Shown here: piece by piece, positions 1-9,760 of the stretch
Layout: each line of letters opens with the position of its first letter
Position numbering within the stretch: the stretch's first letter is position 1
Assembly: GCF_900230225.1 (NCBI RefSeq)
Contig: NZ_OCNH01000002.1
Coordinates: 1,367,396 to 1,431,395 of the forward strand
DNA from: Spirosoma fluviale
GTDB taxonomy: Bacteria; Bacteroidota; Bacteroidia; Cytophagales; Spirosomataceae
DNA length: 64,000 nucleotides
Direction of reading: 5' to 3'
Made by a program: the position numbers and the translations under genes
Notes under the pieces: generated by a model
What the model saw: only the letters and a program-made list of their open reading frames with translations
Told to the model about the DNA's origin: nothing
Databases searched by the model: none

Positions 1-378
1 TTTCTGTTGGTTGCCTGTTGAGCAGACCGGAGCCGCAAACTCTGTCTAGGCAACAGTTGTATGGACCGCTTTGACAATAGCCTCGCCATACTAAGGTGTA
101 CAAGTTGCTTCATAATGAATGATTCGAAAAACGATCTGGAGGATTCTATCAAAAGCCACTTGGCATTCTGTAAGCCGCACAAGATGGCGTCACACAAAAA
201 GTTTCAGTAACCGCATATGCGTGACATAAGGCTTGAGTGCAAATGCCGTGCTAAAATGATAGTCGAGTAATGGATTTGGGGATAATCTGCTTAGAAAAGG
301 AGATGAATGATTAATGTTAGAAATCGGCGGGTGGGTTTTGAGGGCAAATGAGGCCGCTCACTGATCAGTTAAAATCAA
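1..378. other. Intergenic left edge, no gene seen
   Basis: I see no convincing coding region, RNA gene or strong hairpin in this stretch. It lies beyond the 3' end of the TPR lipoprotein gene, which is transcribed towards it. A short open frame at the extreme left edge stops by about position 80 and cannot be identified. Confidence 0.5.
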
Positions 379-1962
379 TTACAACTGACGGGCGATTCTG
401 ATTTTGTCTAGAATGACGGGGCTATTGGGCCGTTTCTGAAGAGCCTTCTCCAATACCTGTAACGCATTACCTCCGTCGCGACGGCGTAGGAAAAAGTCGC
501 CTATGTGCTCAAAAACCGGGCAGACCAGGCGTGGCGGTTCCTGATAGCCAATGGACTTTTCGAGCCGTAAGGCCTGAAAAAAAGCGGTCTGATCGAGTGG
601 TTTGGCCGGGTCGATGTTACTGATCCAGCCCGCCAGTTCGGCCTGGGCAATCGTCAGGATTTCCTGTGCCCGTTTAACGCGTTCCTGCTCCGGCGACTGG
701 TTGAGCTGCTGTTGCCGGGTATACAATACCTGCCGTGCATTTTCCAGAATGTCCAGTTGAGCGTCGATCCCCGTTGGCTGAGATTCGCTGAGTTGGAGCA
801 TGGCGAGGCAATACGCCCGCAGCCCTTCCTGAAACTGGCGGGCTGTGGCGTTGGTAAAGGGGCGGGCCGCCAGGTAATCGACCGCTTCCTGCCACTGGCC
901 AAACCGCATATACACCAGCGCGGGCATCACCTGCCCTTCATACATAATCATGAGCATCCCGGACGACTGGCTGCGTTCGGGGTCGGTGGTTACGCCGGCA
1001 TACAAATTAGCTACTTCCAGTGCTTTTTTCTGGTTGCCCGTCTCGGCCAGGGCTACGGCCCAGTAGTGCAGGTTGTGCAGGTAATTGTCGTTATTGAGAT
1101 ACGGGATTTTCTGGCTCTTGTGGTAGGTTTCGTCCTGCTTGTGGGCCTGTTCAAACACACTGGCCGCCTTTTGGTATTGCCCTTGCAGGAAGTACAGATG
1201 CCCCGGCATGTGCACCGTATGCGATACCCCTCCCGCCAGTTGGCTCAGCGTAGTCGCGTAGGGTATAGCCTCGGCAAAGGCGGGACTAAGCTCCATAATG
1301 TGGATGTAATAGTGCATCAGGCCAGTATGGGTCGGAAATTGCCGAAGGGCTGTTTCGGTAATTGTCCGGCTCTCGGCCCAGTCGCTGTCGGAGCCGAAAC
1401 GCAGCATAATGGCCGCAAAGGCGATGGCTTCGGGGTCGTCCGGGTAGGTCTGGTACAGTTTTCGAAACAGGGGTAAGGATGCCTGTAAACCGTTATCTGC
1501 CAGTGATTGGGCGGTCTGAATAAATTGTTTTTCTTTCGGTGAGGCCGGTAAGCGGAGGGCTTTGTTGAGGGCTGTCTGACGCTGGCGCAGGGCTTCGGTG
1601 CGAGTGCCGGGCAAAGCCATTACCATACCCCAGTACGACATCGCACAGGTACTATCCTGCTTACTTGCCTGCACAAAGGCCCGGTAGGCCTCGAAGTACA
1701 TGAAATCATGGAGCAGGTTTAGTCCCTGATTGAACCAGCGTTGCGCTTCTTTGCTCGTGGTGGTAATGCGCATCTGGCTATTGCCAACGTTGGTGATCCA
1801 CTGTGGGGGCGGCAGTGTGGCTATATAGTCGGCTTCGACCGATACATTCCCGGTACAAAGCGGAACCTGCGTTGGGCCTTCGGCCGTCTGCGCTGGTTTT
1901 TTAGCCGTGCAGGCTACCAGCAGAAAAACGATCCAGAGGGTAGAAGCTATAACTCGTTTCAC
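379..1962 (-). CDS. TPR-repeat lipoprotein
   Basis: The 527-aa product starts with a lipoprotein signal peptide: a basic MKR, a hydrophobic stretch and lipobox LVAC, giving lipidated Cys18. The body is alpha-helical and resembles tetratricopeptide repeats, for example around residues 75-110 (WFNQGLNLLHDFMYFEAYRA), in the middle (GQYQKAASVFEQAHKQ) and at the C terminus (GNALQVLEKALQKRPNSP). TPR proteins usually hold protein partners; no catalytic motif is visible, so the role is unknown. The start codon is GTG, chosen because the signal peptide begins there and no suitable ATG is nearby. The gene lies 52 bp downstream of the PL6 lyase gene on the same strand, so read-through from it is possible. 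Confidence 0.8.
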   Translation of the reverse strand: MKRVIASTLWIVFLLVACTAKKPAQTAEGPTQVPLCTGNVSVEADYIATLPPPQWITNVGNSQMRITTTSKEAQRWFNQGLNLLHDFMYFEAYRAFVQASKQDSTCAMSYWGMVMALPGTRTEALRQRQTALNKALRLPASPKEKQFIQTAQSLADNGLQASLPLFRKLYQTYPDDPEAIAFAAIMLRFGSDSDWAESRTITETALRQFPTHTGLMHYYIHIMELSPAFAEAIPYATTLSQLAGGVSHTVHMPGHLYFLQGQYQKAASVFEQAHKQDETYHKSQKIPYLNNDNYLHNLHYWAVALAETGNQKKALEVANLYAGVTTDPERSQSSGMLMIMYEGQVMPALVYMRFGQWQEAVDYLAARPFTNATARQFQEGLRAYCLAMLQLSESQPTGIDAQLDILENARQVLYTRQQQLNQSPEQERVKRAQEILTIAQAELAGWISNIDPAKPLDQTAFFQALRLEKSIGYQEPPRLVCPVFEHIGDFFLRRRDGGNALQVLEKALQKRPNSPVILDKIRIARQL

Positions 1963-2014
1963 GACGGGCGGGGTGGTTGAAAAATGGGTAATGCCAGCAT
2001 GCCAGCGTTGGTCT

Positions 2015-3547
2015 TTATTTGACGAGGCAGGAGCACGAAAGATTCATCCAATTGGGGCCTACATCCATTGGCGACAACCGAAATGATCGTTGCGCCTGCG
2101 CCGTGGTGTGTTCAAAAGCACCCACATCTGGAAGGGCGTCGCGCGTGCGCCCTTCCAGATCAACGGCCGTTGTTGCCAGGTAAGCCGATGTTCCCTGGCT
2201 GAGAATGGGACTGGTGGCCGCTGGCCGATAGAGGGTACCCGTTCCCGTTAAGGCATCCGTGGTTGTCTGGGTAAACCCGCTCATGGTCGTCGTTGACCCA
2301 ACGTAAAAATTGGTCAGGTACGATTTACCAATGGGGGCATCTTCTTCATATACCGCGAGGGTATTTGGCGAACCGGCACCTTTAATGTTATAAATGAGGT
2401 TGTTGGCCAGGGTCAGGTTAAGGGGCTGCGCATAGGGCGTTGAGCGCTTGGCTCCCACCCAGATGCCAGGCCCATTGCAGTTGACAATGGTGTTGAAGGC
2501 AATGAGCGCGTTCTTAACCTGGTAATACCCGTTCAGAGCGGTACCCACCTGCCCATCCATGACCACAATGGGGGCACGCAGGTTGCTGTTGGTGCCGCCT
2601 TCCAGCTCTTCCATGTAATTGTTAATGACCACATGATCTTCGCCAATGACCCGAATGCCGCCCGACAGACCCCGCCCGGTCTTGCCATAAAAGTAATTGC
2701 CTTCAACCCGGCACCGATTTCCATGCCGTAAGCACATGTGTCCATCGTTGCCGATGAACGTATTGTACCGATAGATGTTGTCGCAGGATTTGTTGGTAAC
2801 CACTTCTACTTCCCGCTCGTTGTTCTGAAACAGGTTGTATTCAACGACATTGAAGCCCGGTGAAAAGGAACTGCCGCTGTCGCCCACCCGAATACTCTCG
2901 CCATCGTTGGAGCCGGGCATGGTTCGATAGTCGAACTGATTGTGATGAATCCGGTGGTAGCTGGACGGAGAGGGGTCGCCTGGGGAAAGGCCCGTTTTGT
3001 TATAAATAACCACTATCGTACTGCCCGAATTCGTCTTGCCCTTGAAGAAACAGTTACGGACCTCATTATACGTGCCATAGAGCGTTACCCATTTGTAATC
3101 GGTGAGGGGATCGGCCGGGTTATAGTTTTGAATAAAGCAATTGGTTAGTATGGAGTGGTTTGTGTTATGGTCGGTTCCGCTCGTTGTTTTGCGAAACTGA
3201 ATAAGATCCTTTCCATCGGCAAGCGTGCTCGGCCCTTCAAAACGAAGGCCATCAACCACCAGATAGGTGCCGCCAATAAAAAGCTGCGATGCGCCCGTCA
3301 GCATGACGTTGCCAGGGATTTGGGCGGTCAGGACAATGGGTTTGGTGGCTGTGCCAAGCGCTGCTGGGGCAAATACCAGCACAGCATCGGTCCAGACGCC
3401 ATTTTGCAGTTTGATCGTGTCGCCCGGTTGAACCTTGGGCATCTGTTGGTTAAACTGAGCAACCGTTCTGACAAGGACCGATGTTCCTTGGGCAACTAGT
3501 GTTGCAACCATACAGCCTGCCAGAAAAACCACCTTAATGTATTTCAT
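2015..3547 (-). CDS. Secreted polysaccharide lyase family 6 (alginate lyase / chondroitinase B-like)
   Basis: A 510-aa exported protein with a signal peptide ending near residue 20 and a right-handed parallel beta-helix body rich in asparagine ladders. The PL6 catalytic signatures are present: NKS with Lys253, and CLRHGNRCRVEGNYFYG with Arg274, corresponding to the Lys/Arg pair that PL6 lyases use for beta-elimination of uronate-containing glycans. Length fits a single-domain PL6 enzyme. The substrate (alginate versus glycosaminoglycan) cannot be read from sequence. There is no adjacent SusCD pair, so it is not part of an obvious polysaccharide locus. The ATG start directly precedes the signal peptide. 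The C terminus ends CSCLVK with no recognised sorting domain. Confidence 0.88.
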   Translation of the reverse strand: MKYIKVVFLAGCMVATLVAQGTSVLVRTVAQFNQQMPKVQPGDTIKLQNGVWTDAVLVFAPAALGTATKPIVLTAQIPGNVMLTGASQLFIGGTYLVVDGLRFEGPSTLADGKDLIQFRKTTSGTDHNTNHSILTNCFIQNYNPADPLTDYKWVTLYGTYNEVRNCFFKGKTNSGSTIVVIYNKTGLSPGDPSPSSYHRIHHNQFDYRTMPGSNDGESIRVGDSGSSFSPGFNVVEYNLFQNNEREVEVVTNKSCDNIYRYNTFIGNDGHMCLRHGNRCRVEGNYFYGKTGRGLSGGIRVIGEDHVVINNYMEELEGGTNSNLRAPIVVMDGQVGTALNGYYQVKNALIAFNTIVNCNGPGIWVGAKRSTPYAQPLNLTLANNLIYNIKGAGSPNTLAVYEEDAPIGKSYLTNFYVGSTTTMSGFTQTTTDALTGTGTLYRPAATSPILSQGTSAYLATTAVDLEGRTRDALPDVGAFEHTTAQAQRSFRLSPMDVGPNWMNLSCSCLVK

Positions 3548-3789
3548 AAATAATGCCCTTTGGTTGTCGGTACCTGCAAACCAGCAGGCTATCGGATCGC
3601 ATACGCGTCATGGAAACGGGGCAAGCCTTTGCCATGTCATATAACCTGACCTGTGATTTATGGAGCAATAGGTATGCCAGACTATAAAATTGACCAGTCC
3701 TGAATCCATACTCCGCCCACTATCCTGTAGCCAATACCAGCAAACACTCGGTTAGCGCGATAAGCGAACGTTGACCAATCTGGGATGGC

Positions 3790-5421
3790 TCATTTCCAGT
3801 GTAACCTGTTGATGTGTTGCCCGATTTTGCGGCCTTCGACCAGCCCCACTTCATTGTCGTAGCGGGTATGAATGCCGCCCATCAGCCGGGATTCGGCACA
3901 TTCGTGGGCGGCTTCCCAAAATGAGGTATACGAGCGGGGTGTAAACAGGGCCTGCTTATACTCGTCTTGCTGCGAGGTGTACCATTTGGGAGCACGACCG
4001 GCATGGGTGTTGTCAGTAAATGAAAAGTGGTCGCCGTAGAGGTCGGTCAGCACAGTAGCCATAGCGGCCGATTGAGTGGCGTGTCCCGAAAAAAACGACG
4101 GAAACGGCGGCTCCGGAAAAAACGGAAGCCACCACCCGCCCTCCTCGAAAGACGGGGTATCCGGATGCTGAATAACGGCCCGAATGAACGTCGATGGGCG
4201 TTCGACCAGGTAAGCAAATTTGGTTTTCCAGCAAACAATAAAGGCATCGGCTACGGCCATGCCCACCCGGCAATAGGTCAGGGCCGCTTTTATCAGGCTG
4301 GCATCAGTTTTCCGAATCGCTGCCGTGGCCAGGTTGTACGAATGGCCCGGTGGCGAGCAGGTTTCGTTGGGGTCGTCGCCCCACCACAACACCGTTTCCC
4401 GCTCGGCTTCGGTCAGGGTTCGGCTGCGCAACCACACCAATTTATATTCCTGGTAATACGCGCTGGCCGAGTCGGTTGAGTACGGTAGTGGCCTGACCAG
4501 GGGCAGTTGGCCATTGAGCGGGGCAAAGGTGCGGTTCTGGCCCCAGGTGGGGTGCATCGGAATTTTTGTCTTCGTTTGCCCAATCAGCGGGGGAGTCCAT
4601 AAGCCAGTACCCGCAGGCAGTATGTAGTCTTTCGGGAATATTTGGGTATGGCCATCATAGCCTCCGTCGGACAGCGACCATCGATAGATCTTCTCGGCCA
4701 CTGCCCGCCCATAAGCCTCCGAGCGTTTAACGACATCGGGCGGGTTTTGCGCTGCATACACATTGTGGATAGCCGTGGCCAGCGAATCAATACGCTGCAA
4801 TTTATTGGTGTAGCCATATAATGCCCTGAGCATATAGGCCTGTCCGGCGTTCAGGGCCAGTTCGGGGCAATAGCGTTGGCTTGCAACAGGGGTTGGCAGC
4901 ACCAGCGTATCGCAGAGTTGCCGCGCAATAGACCGGTAGCCCGGCGTGCATCTCACCACGGTTTCATACATGGTAATGCCCAGGTACCCCAACGCCCGCG
5001 ACCCATAGGTAGGTGTATTTTTAGGAGCCGTTTTCATGGTTTGCACGGTAAGGTCTGCCCAGGCGGTGGCAACGGCGGCACTCGGCGAGCCACCTTTCTG
5101 AGTGCGTGTTCCATTGGTAGCACCTTGCGCCGGGGCTGTACAGAGTATTCCCTGTCCCATAACCAGGAACAACACCCACCCTACCGCCCGCCGGTTGGCC
5201 GGGTTTGAGTGGGATGGAACGATAGGCCTGCCCTCATAAACCCGGTTTCTGATTGGCAGCACCGCGAGTACCCGCCGGCACAGGTGCGAAAGGGCCAGCG
5301 CGAGCCAGACCGTTACACGACGAAAGCCGATCCACGTTTTTTGGTAAAAAGGCTGATTTGGGTTGGTAGCGTGGCCCGTGGCGGGCTGGCTTCTACCTAA
5401 AGCTGAATACAGGCGTTTCAT
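3790..5421 (-). CDS. Vanadium-dependent haloperoxidase / PAP2-type phosphatase
   Basis: The ATG at 5421 gives 543 aa; an open frame runs further upstream but only with a TTG start. The C-terminal half has the complete vanadate/phosphate pocket of the PAP2-haloperoxidase superfamily: KTKFAYLVERP (Lys401, Arg408), PSFFSGHA (Ser445-Gly-His447) and SRLMGGIH (Arg512, His518). Such enzymes are vanadium haloperoxidases or acid phosphatases; the sequence does not decide which. The N terminus is unusual: about 70 residues, with a first hydrophobic stretch (VTVWLALALSHL), come before a second one (VGWVLFLVMGQGILC) that looks like the real signal peptide ending APAQGA. The true start may therefore be further downstream. 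The product is probably periplasmic or secreted. Confidence 0.82.
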   Translation of the reverse strand: MKRLYSALGRSQPATGHATNPNQPFYQKTWIGFRRVTVWLALALSHLCRRVLAVLPIRNRVYEGRPIVPSHSNPANRRAVGWVLFLVMGQGILCTAPAQGATNGTRTQKGGSPSAAVATAWADLTVQTMKTAPKNTPTYGSRALGYLGITMYETVVRCTPGYRSIARQLCDTLVLPTPVASQRYCPELALNAGQAYMLRALYGYTNKLQRIDSLATAIHNVYAAQNPPDVVKRSEAYGRAVAEKIYRWSLSDGGYDGHTQIFPKDYILPAGTGLWTPPLIGQTKTKIPMHPTWGQNRTFAPLNGQLPLVRPLPYSTDSASAYYQEYKLVWLRSRTLTEAERETVLWWGDDPNETCSPPGHSYNLATAAIRKTDASLIKAALTYCRVGMAVADAFIVCWKTKFAYLVERPSTFIRAVIQHPDTPSFEEGGWWLPFFPEPPFPSFFSGHATQSAAMATVLTDLYGDHFSFTDNTHAGRAPKWYTSQQDEYKQALFTPRSYTSFWEAAHECAESRLMGGIHTRYDNEVGLVEGRKIGQHINRLHWK

Positions 5422-5646
5422 AGCGGGTTCTTTACCGGCTGTGTCTGTAGCATCTTCAGAAAAAACTGCTGTGATAACCCAGTCATCTGATGCTGTAGCC
5501 AGCAATTATTGAGATCGAAGCAAAAACTGTGAAAGAAAGGTAACTATTAGGCTAATAGGGGGATAAACTCATTTTAATAGTACACAAACGACCATTTTTC
5601 TTGCAATCCGGGCGAGCGCTGGTCGGCCAATTGCCTGAACAATCCA

Positions 5647-5714
5647 GTGTAGCCACAAACCGCTCCGCCCAATGTTCGTTACTGAACGTCGGGCAGAGCG
5701 GTTTGTGGCTACAC
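5647..5714. repeat. Long inverted repeat (31-bp arms)
   Basis: The left arm 5647-5677 and right arm 5684-5714 are complementary at about 28 of 31 positions, with a 6-nt loop, and begin and end with gtgtagccacaaaccgctc / gagcggtttgtggctacac. It sits 14 bp beyond the stop codon of the 1219-aa surface protein gene. There is no U-tract on either side, so it is not a standard intrinsic terminator, though it could protect or end the transcript. The rest of 5422-5728 shows no gene. Confidence 0.85.
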
Positions 5715-5728
5715 GGTACTGGTGGCTT

Positions 5729-8700
5729 CTAGTTTTTCTTCACGATAGTCAGGTAGCAATTTCCCGTTGGGCACAGGCAATTGGCTGTAGATAGGTAAGT
5801 CGTCGTTGCTGTACCGCAACCCGGTAGGCTCACCGTAACGGTATGGGTAAGCCCATCGGAACTGATGCCGGGCAGTGAATACGGTACCGACGTTGCGCCC
5901 GGACTAATGGCTACCGTGGTGGTGATGCTCCCATCGCTAATGGTGGCATTGCCGCCCGTCGTATTGACCAGGTTGATAAAGCCCGTCACAGTAAACAACC
6001 CCGTCGCCTGCACACAAGGCCCATTCATGGCAACGATACTCAGCGAGCAGACTGGAGCCGCTACTGTCACGCTGGCAGTAGCCGTGGCCGTACAGCCCGG
6101 TCCGTTGCTCACAAGTACGGTGTACGTATAGATGCCCGGCGTGGTGGGGGCAGTGGCAGTGGCCCCTTGGGTAGTAGCCGCAAACCCGTTTGGTCCCGAC
6201 CAGCTGTAGGTGGTTGAGCCCGTGGTGCCACTGGCCGTCACGTTGAGGTTAATCGACGCACCCGGCAGCACGTTGCTGGGTGTCGCCGTGGCAACGGCAT
6301 TGGTGGGGGTCACACAGGCGCAATCCTTGTAGGGTAACTGAGTCGTCACCACCGTATAACAGCAGGGACCATTGTAGACTACCACGCTGTAGCTCTGACC
6401 GGCAGCCGTAGCCGGGTTGGCCAGGCCGCTGAAGGTCACCGCTCCGCCCGAGACGGTCTGTCCACCTGCAGCCGTATAGGAAGGAATCGTTCCTCCCGCA
6501 GCCACCAGAAAGGCTTTGTCGGCATTGGTGATCCCCGAAAGGCTAATGCTGGCATCGCTGTTGACGGTGGTTCCCGTACAGGTAACGGGGGTAGGGGTAA
6601 CGGTGGCGACGGTGGTTGTCAGGCAGACAAAGCCCGCATCAATGGTGTGGTTCACCGAACCATAGGCACTGGTGGTGACATTGGCTGATAGGAAGCCGCC
6701 CGAAAGCTGGGCATTGCTGTCGTTGAGCGTACTGGCCGTGGGTGCCGTCGAAAAGGCGGTAGTAACGTTATACTTACCGCCATCGACGGTCAATACACCC
6801 GTGGCGTTATCGAACTGACTGTTTGTGCCGTCGGTACCGAAGCGTACCGTGTAAGTCGTGTTGGGCAGGAGAAGCCGGGAAACCGCATTTACATCCGAGC
6901 CGTTCGAGAAGTAGTATTCTCCATTGGCATCGGTGGTGGTGTTGGCAATGAGCGTATTGCCCTGATACAGGGCCACTTTTACGTTGGCCAGTGCTTTTTC
7001 GCAGGGGTCCTGGATGCCATCTTTGTCGGTGTCCAGCCAGACCCGGTTGCCAATTTCGAGGTACGTAGGTGTGGCGCAGGCAATTTCCAGGTCCCCTAAT
7101 GAGGCCGCTTTGGCAAATAACCCGCTCGTGATAAAGCCCGTTGTAATGGTGATTGCCCCGGTTGGCTGGCCCGACGTATTACTTACTTTCCGCAACCCGC
7201 CTGAGTCCGGAACTCCATTCTCGGGATCCATGGCCACGTAGATGGTTTCGGCTGAGCCGGGCCGAAGCGCTAAGCCACCGTTGGCGTTTTCCGCATGAGC
7301 CAGACGATCACCAAAGATAAGGAAGTTGTCGTTGTAGAATTCACCAAAACCGGGACCCTGGTTGTTAGCCTGACCAGCCCCTACTGACGGACCCGCTTTA
7401 GCATTGTTTTCCAGCACATAGGTGGTCCCGTTCGAGTAAGCCCGCAGGATATCACCGGCCACAACGCTACTGTATCCCATATTTGTTGAACCCGTTATGG
7501 TATAGGTAGCCGAGCTGTTGGGCGCATAATTTCTGTTGCCCGTCTGGAACGAGAAGCGGTCACCGAAGCCAAGTACCATACTCCCGTCGATGTCAAACTC
7601 AATATCTGCCAGGATCGGTTGCGGATACACTAACACATCGCCATAGTTACCATCACCACGCATAGCGGGTTTCTGAACAGCAATGGGGTCACTGAAGTTA
7701 TCTGACCAGGGGAACCAGCCTGTAAGAGTTGGGTCACCATCCGAGGGGAATCCTTTGGGATAGGTCAGTGGGAAGTCAAGTACCGGAGTTGTGTTGAATG
7801 TATTTGTACTGATATCATACTTGTAGATGTACGCCCGCAGGTTAGACTTGCTGCCCGTTGCGGCATCACAAACCACGCCCACATACACAAAGCCTTTATA
7901 GATTTTCAGTGCCCAGGGACGATAGTCGCCACTCGTACCACAGCCCGGATTTGGAATCGCTACGCCGGGAGCCGCCGTTGGATTGGTGGTAGACAGACTA
8001 TGGAGTTTTTTCTCGAACAGGTTCACAAAATAGAGCGTGCTGCCGTCGCCCGAGATATCCAGATCGCCCATACCCGTCTTGCCCACTTTACTGTAGGCCT
8101 CTTCGTCCTGGCTGGGTAAGTCTTTTGCCCCCAGTCCCCGTGCCGCATTGGAAGAAATGCTACCCAGATTTACCCCCAGCGTTTCCACATCCACAAATAG
8201 GGTAGTGGTGTTGTCTGTCAATTTAGTTTTAAAGATACCCCCAAGACCGGCATCGGTTAAACCCGTATGCCGACGCAGCACGGCTGCGGTATACACACTG
8301 TTATCTTTTTTAGCATAGGCCGTTCCCCATACTGCACCTATTTCGGGAATCTTGGCGATACCTGTTTTGGAAGCAACATCAAGCGTGTAATCAAACGACA
8401 CAATAGCTGCGTCGGTAGCACTGCCGGGGGCGTAGGGGTCTCCGTTCAAATAACAGGGTACAACTATTTTGGGATTGGTCTGGCAATAATCCACAGGGTC
8501 CAGCACACCCAGATCAATGGTACAGTTGGCGCTTTGTACAAACTGTACCGTTGTGCGGCCATCGGTGCCATTAAGGGTTCCCTGTCCGGCATAAGCGGGC
8601 AGGTTGGTGAACTCAACCCGCACGGGGTAGTTAATTGCCGGGATCGTCAGGTTATAATCGCCAAAGGCATCGGTTGTTGCCGTATAGATTGTACCGTCGC

Positions 8701-9388
8701 AGGCGATGGCCGTAACGGTGACGCCGGGAATACCCGCGCTTTCTCCAGCCTGCCGGATACCGTCGGCGTTAAAGTCATTGAATACCGTGCCGGCCAGTTC
8801 GCCATTATCGCATTTGCGTCGGGGGCAGGCGGCCGGTAAAACAATCGGCGCACTGGTGGCCGTACACGTTGGGCTAGTATCAAAGGTCGCCGTTGCTGTT
8901 TGCGCCGTGCCGGGTAAGTCTACTTCAAAAGCCACTACCTGGGGCGACACGATGGTTTGGGGTTGGTTGCCCACGGTGAATCCATAATTGACGGTGATCA
9001 AACCCGGCGTAATGGTCTTGGTCTGGCCCATGTAGCTCACCGTAATAGTACCCGCTGGAGCGTTAATCCAGCCTACTTCAATGCTCACCGTGGCTTTACT
9101 GGCTACGCCGTCTGGTGAATAACAGCCCGATACGGTGGGTTTGAGGGTGATGTCGCAGGTTTGTGCCTGGGTACTAAACGAGAAAGCAAGCAGCCCCAGC
9201 AGGAAAGACATCACCCACCAACTCCGAAGCGTAGTTCGTAGCTGGTGAAAAACGAAGGCCCGGCTCAACGTTGCGCCCGTCAACAGCCTCGGTCTTGACG
9301 GGCGCAACGTCGAGCCGGGGCGGGTTATGTTGCCGCAGAGAACCTGATCAAGGGAAGACTGGTCGGTGAGCGTAAACCGTGTTCTCAT
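5729..9388 (-). CDS. Large secreted SdrD-B / PKD-like modular surface protein
   Basis: From the ATG at 9388 the product is 1219 aa; the upstream frame opens only with TTG. About 65 residues precede the hydrophobic signal MSFLLGLLAFSFSTQAQ. Then follow a Cys-containing N-terminal domain, an SdrD B-like domain (GTVFNDFNADGIRQAGESAG), a roughly 450-residue region that may form a propeller, a second SdrD B-like domain (GNRVWLDTDKDGIQDPCEKA), Gly/Ser/Thr-rich modules, a PKD-like domain (GSTTYSWSGPNGF) and a final ~105-residue domain ending CPTGNCYLTIVKKN. That last domain and tail are shared with the protein upstream at 9761-12085. The role is likely cell-surface structure or adhesion; no enzyme motif is seen. 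A 25-bp-arm inverted repeat lies within the N-terminal coding part, which makes the start uncertain. Confidence 0.8.
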   Translation of the reverse strand: MRTRFTLTDQSSLDQVLCGNITRPGSTLRPSRPRLLTGATLSRAFVFHQLRTTLRSWWVMSFLLGLLAFSFSTQAQTCDITLKPTVSGCYSPDGVASKATVSIEVGWINAPAGTITVSYMGQTKTITPGLITVNYGFTVGNQPQTIVSPQVVAFEVDLPGTAQTATATFDTSPTCTATSAPIVLPAACPRRKCDNGELAGTVFNDFNADGIRQAGESAGIPGVTVTAIACDGTIYTATTDAFGDYNLTIPAINYPVRVEFTNLPAYAGQGTLNGTDGRTTVQFVQSANCTIDLGVLDPVDYCQTNPKIVVPCYLNGDPYAPGSATDAAIVSFDYTLDVASKTGIAKIPEIGAVWGTAYAKKDNSVYTAAVLRRHTGLTDAGLGGIFKTKLTDNTTTLFVDVETLGVNLGSISSNAARGLGAKDLPSQDEEAYSKVGKTGMGDLDISGDGSTLYFVNLFEKKLHSLSTTNPTAAPGVAIPNPGCGTSGDYRPWALKIYKGFVYVGVVCDAATGSKSNLRAYIYKYDISTNTFNTTPVLDFPLTYPKGFPSDGDPTLTGWFPWSDNFSDPIAVQKPAMRGDGNYGDVLVYPQPILADIEFDIDGSMVLGFGDRFSFQTGNRNYAPNSSATYTITGSTNMGYSSVVAGDILRAYSNGTTYVLENNAKAGPSVGAGQANNQGPGFGEFYNDNFLIFGDRLAHAENANGGLALRPGSAETIYVAMDPENGVPDSGGLRKVSNTSGQPTGAITITTGFITSGLFAKAASLGDLEIACATPTYLEIGNRVWLDTDKDGIQDPCEKALANVKVALYQGNTLIANTTTDANGEYYFSNGSDVNAVSRLLLPNTTYTVRFGTDGTNSQFDNATGVLTVDGGKYNVTTAFSTAPTASTLNDSNAQLSGGFLSANVTTSAYGSVNHTIDAGFVCLTTTVATVTPTPVTCTGTTVNSDASISLSGITNADKAFLVAAGGTIPSYTAAGGQTVSGGAVTFSGLANPATAAGQSYSVVVYNGPCCYTVVTTQLPYKDCACVTPTNAVATATPSNVLPGASINLNVTASGTTGSTTYSWSGPNGFAATTQGATATAPTTPGIYTYTVLVSNGPGCTATATASVTVAAPVCSLSIVAMNGPCVQATGLFTVTGFINLVNTTGGNATISDGSITTTVAISPGATSVPYSLPGISSDGLTHTVTVSLPGCGTATTTYLSTANCLCPTGNCYLTIVKKN
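9259..9319. repeat. Inverted repeat inside the N-terminal coding region
   Basis: Arms 9259-9283 and 9295-9319 match at 24 of 25 positions around an 11-nt loop (cccggctcaacgttgcgccc on the left). The repeat lies in the part of the surface protein gene that encodes the stretch between the ATG and the hydrophobic signal peptide. In the mRNA it would form a very stable hairpin about 70 nt after the ATG at 9388. Confidence 0.85.
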
Positions 9389-9683
9389 AGCATTTTCAGG
9401 AATAAAATAATGATAGTGCAATTTCCGGGGGAGGAAGGTATTGGCTTTGGAATTGCTAGCACACCTATTGTTTAGTTAAAAGAGCACGTTCAACAATTAT
9501 GCATTAATTGTAAAAATTTTGTATTCTGGGGATAAATGAGAAAATTAAGTGGACAAACGACATATTCCGGTAGATGAATTGCTTAAGTCAGGGGATGAAC
9601 GACGTAGTTGTCCCATTATCATGTGTGCCAACGTGAGACAGCCGCAAACCAGGCGGGGTAATTGAATGTAAAGCATGAGTCCA

Positions 9684-9721
9684 TAAAAAACGCCCGGCCT
9701 TCCTTTACAGAAAGCCGGGCG
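9684..9721 (-). terminator. Intrinsic terminator after the 774-aa surface protein gene
   Basis: Read on the minus strand, an 11-bp GC-rich stem (cgcccggcttt / aaggccgggcg) is followed directly by a T run (ttttttatgg). It lies 40 bp beyond the stop at 9761 and separates that gene from the downstream surface protein gene. Nothing else is seen in 9389-9760. Confidence 0.85.
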
Positions 9722-9760
9722 CACGGTCGGTTATATGGCAACTAAACAGGATGGTCGTCG

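Noticed and set aside
712..1476. Long plus-strand open frame opposite the TPR lipoprotein gene
   Set aside because: It is a shadow of a well-supported minus-strand gene; the translation has no recognisable motif or signal peptide.
8267..8839. Plus-strand frame of about 190 codons opposite the large surface protein gene
   Set aside because: Gly/Ile-rich translation mirrors the repeated Thr/Ala/Gly codons of the real gene on the other strand.
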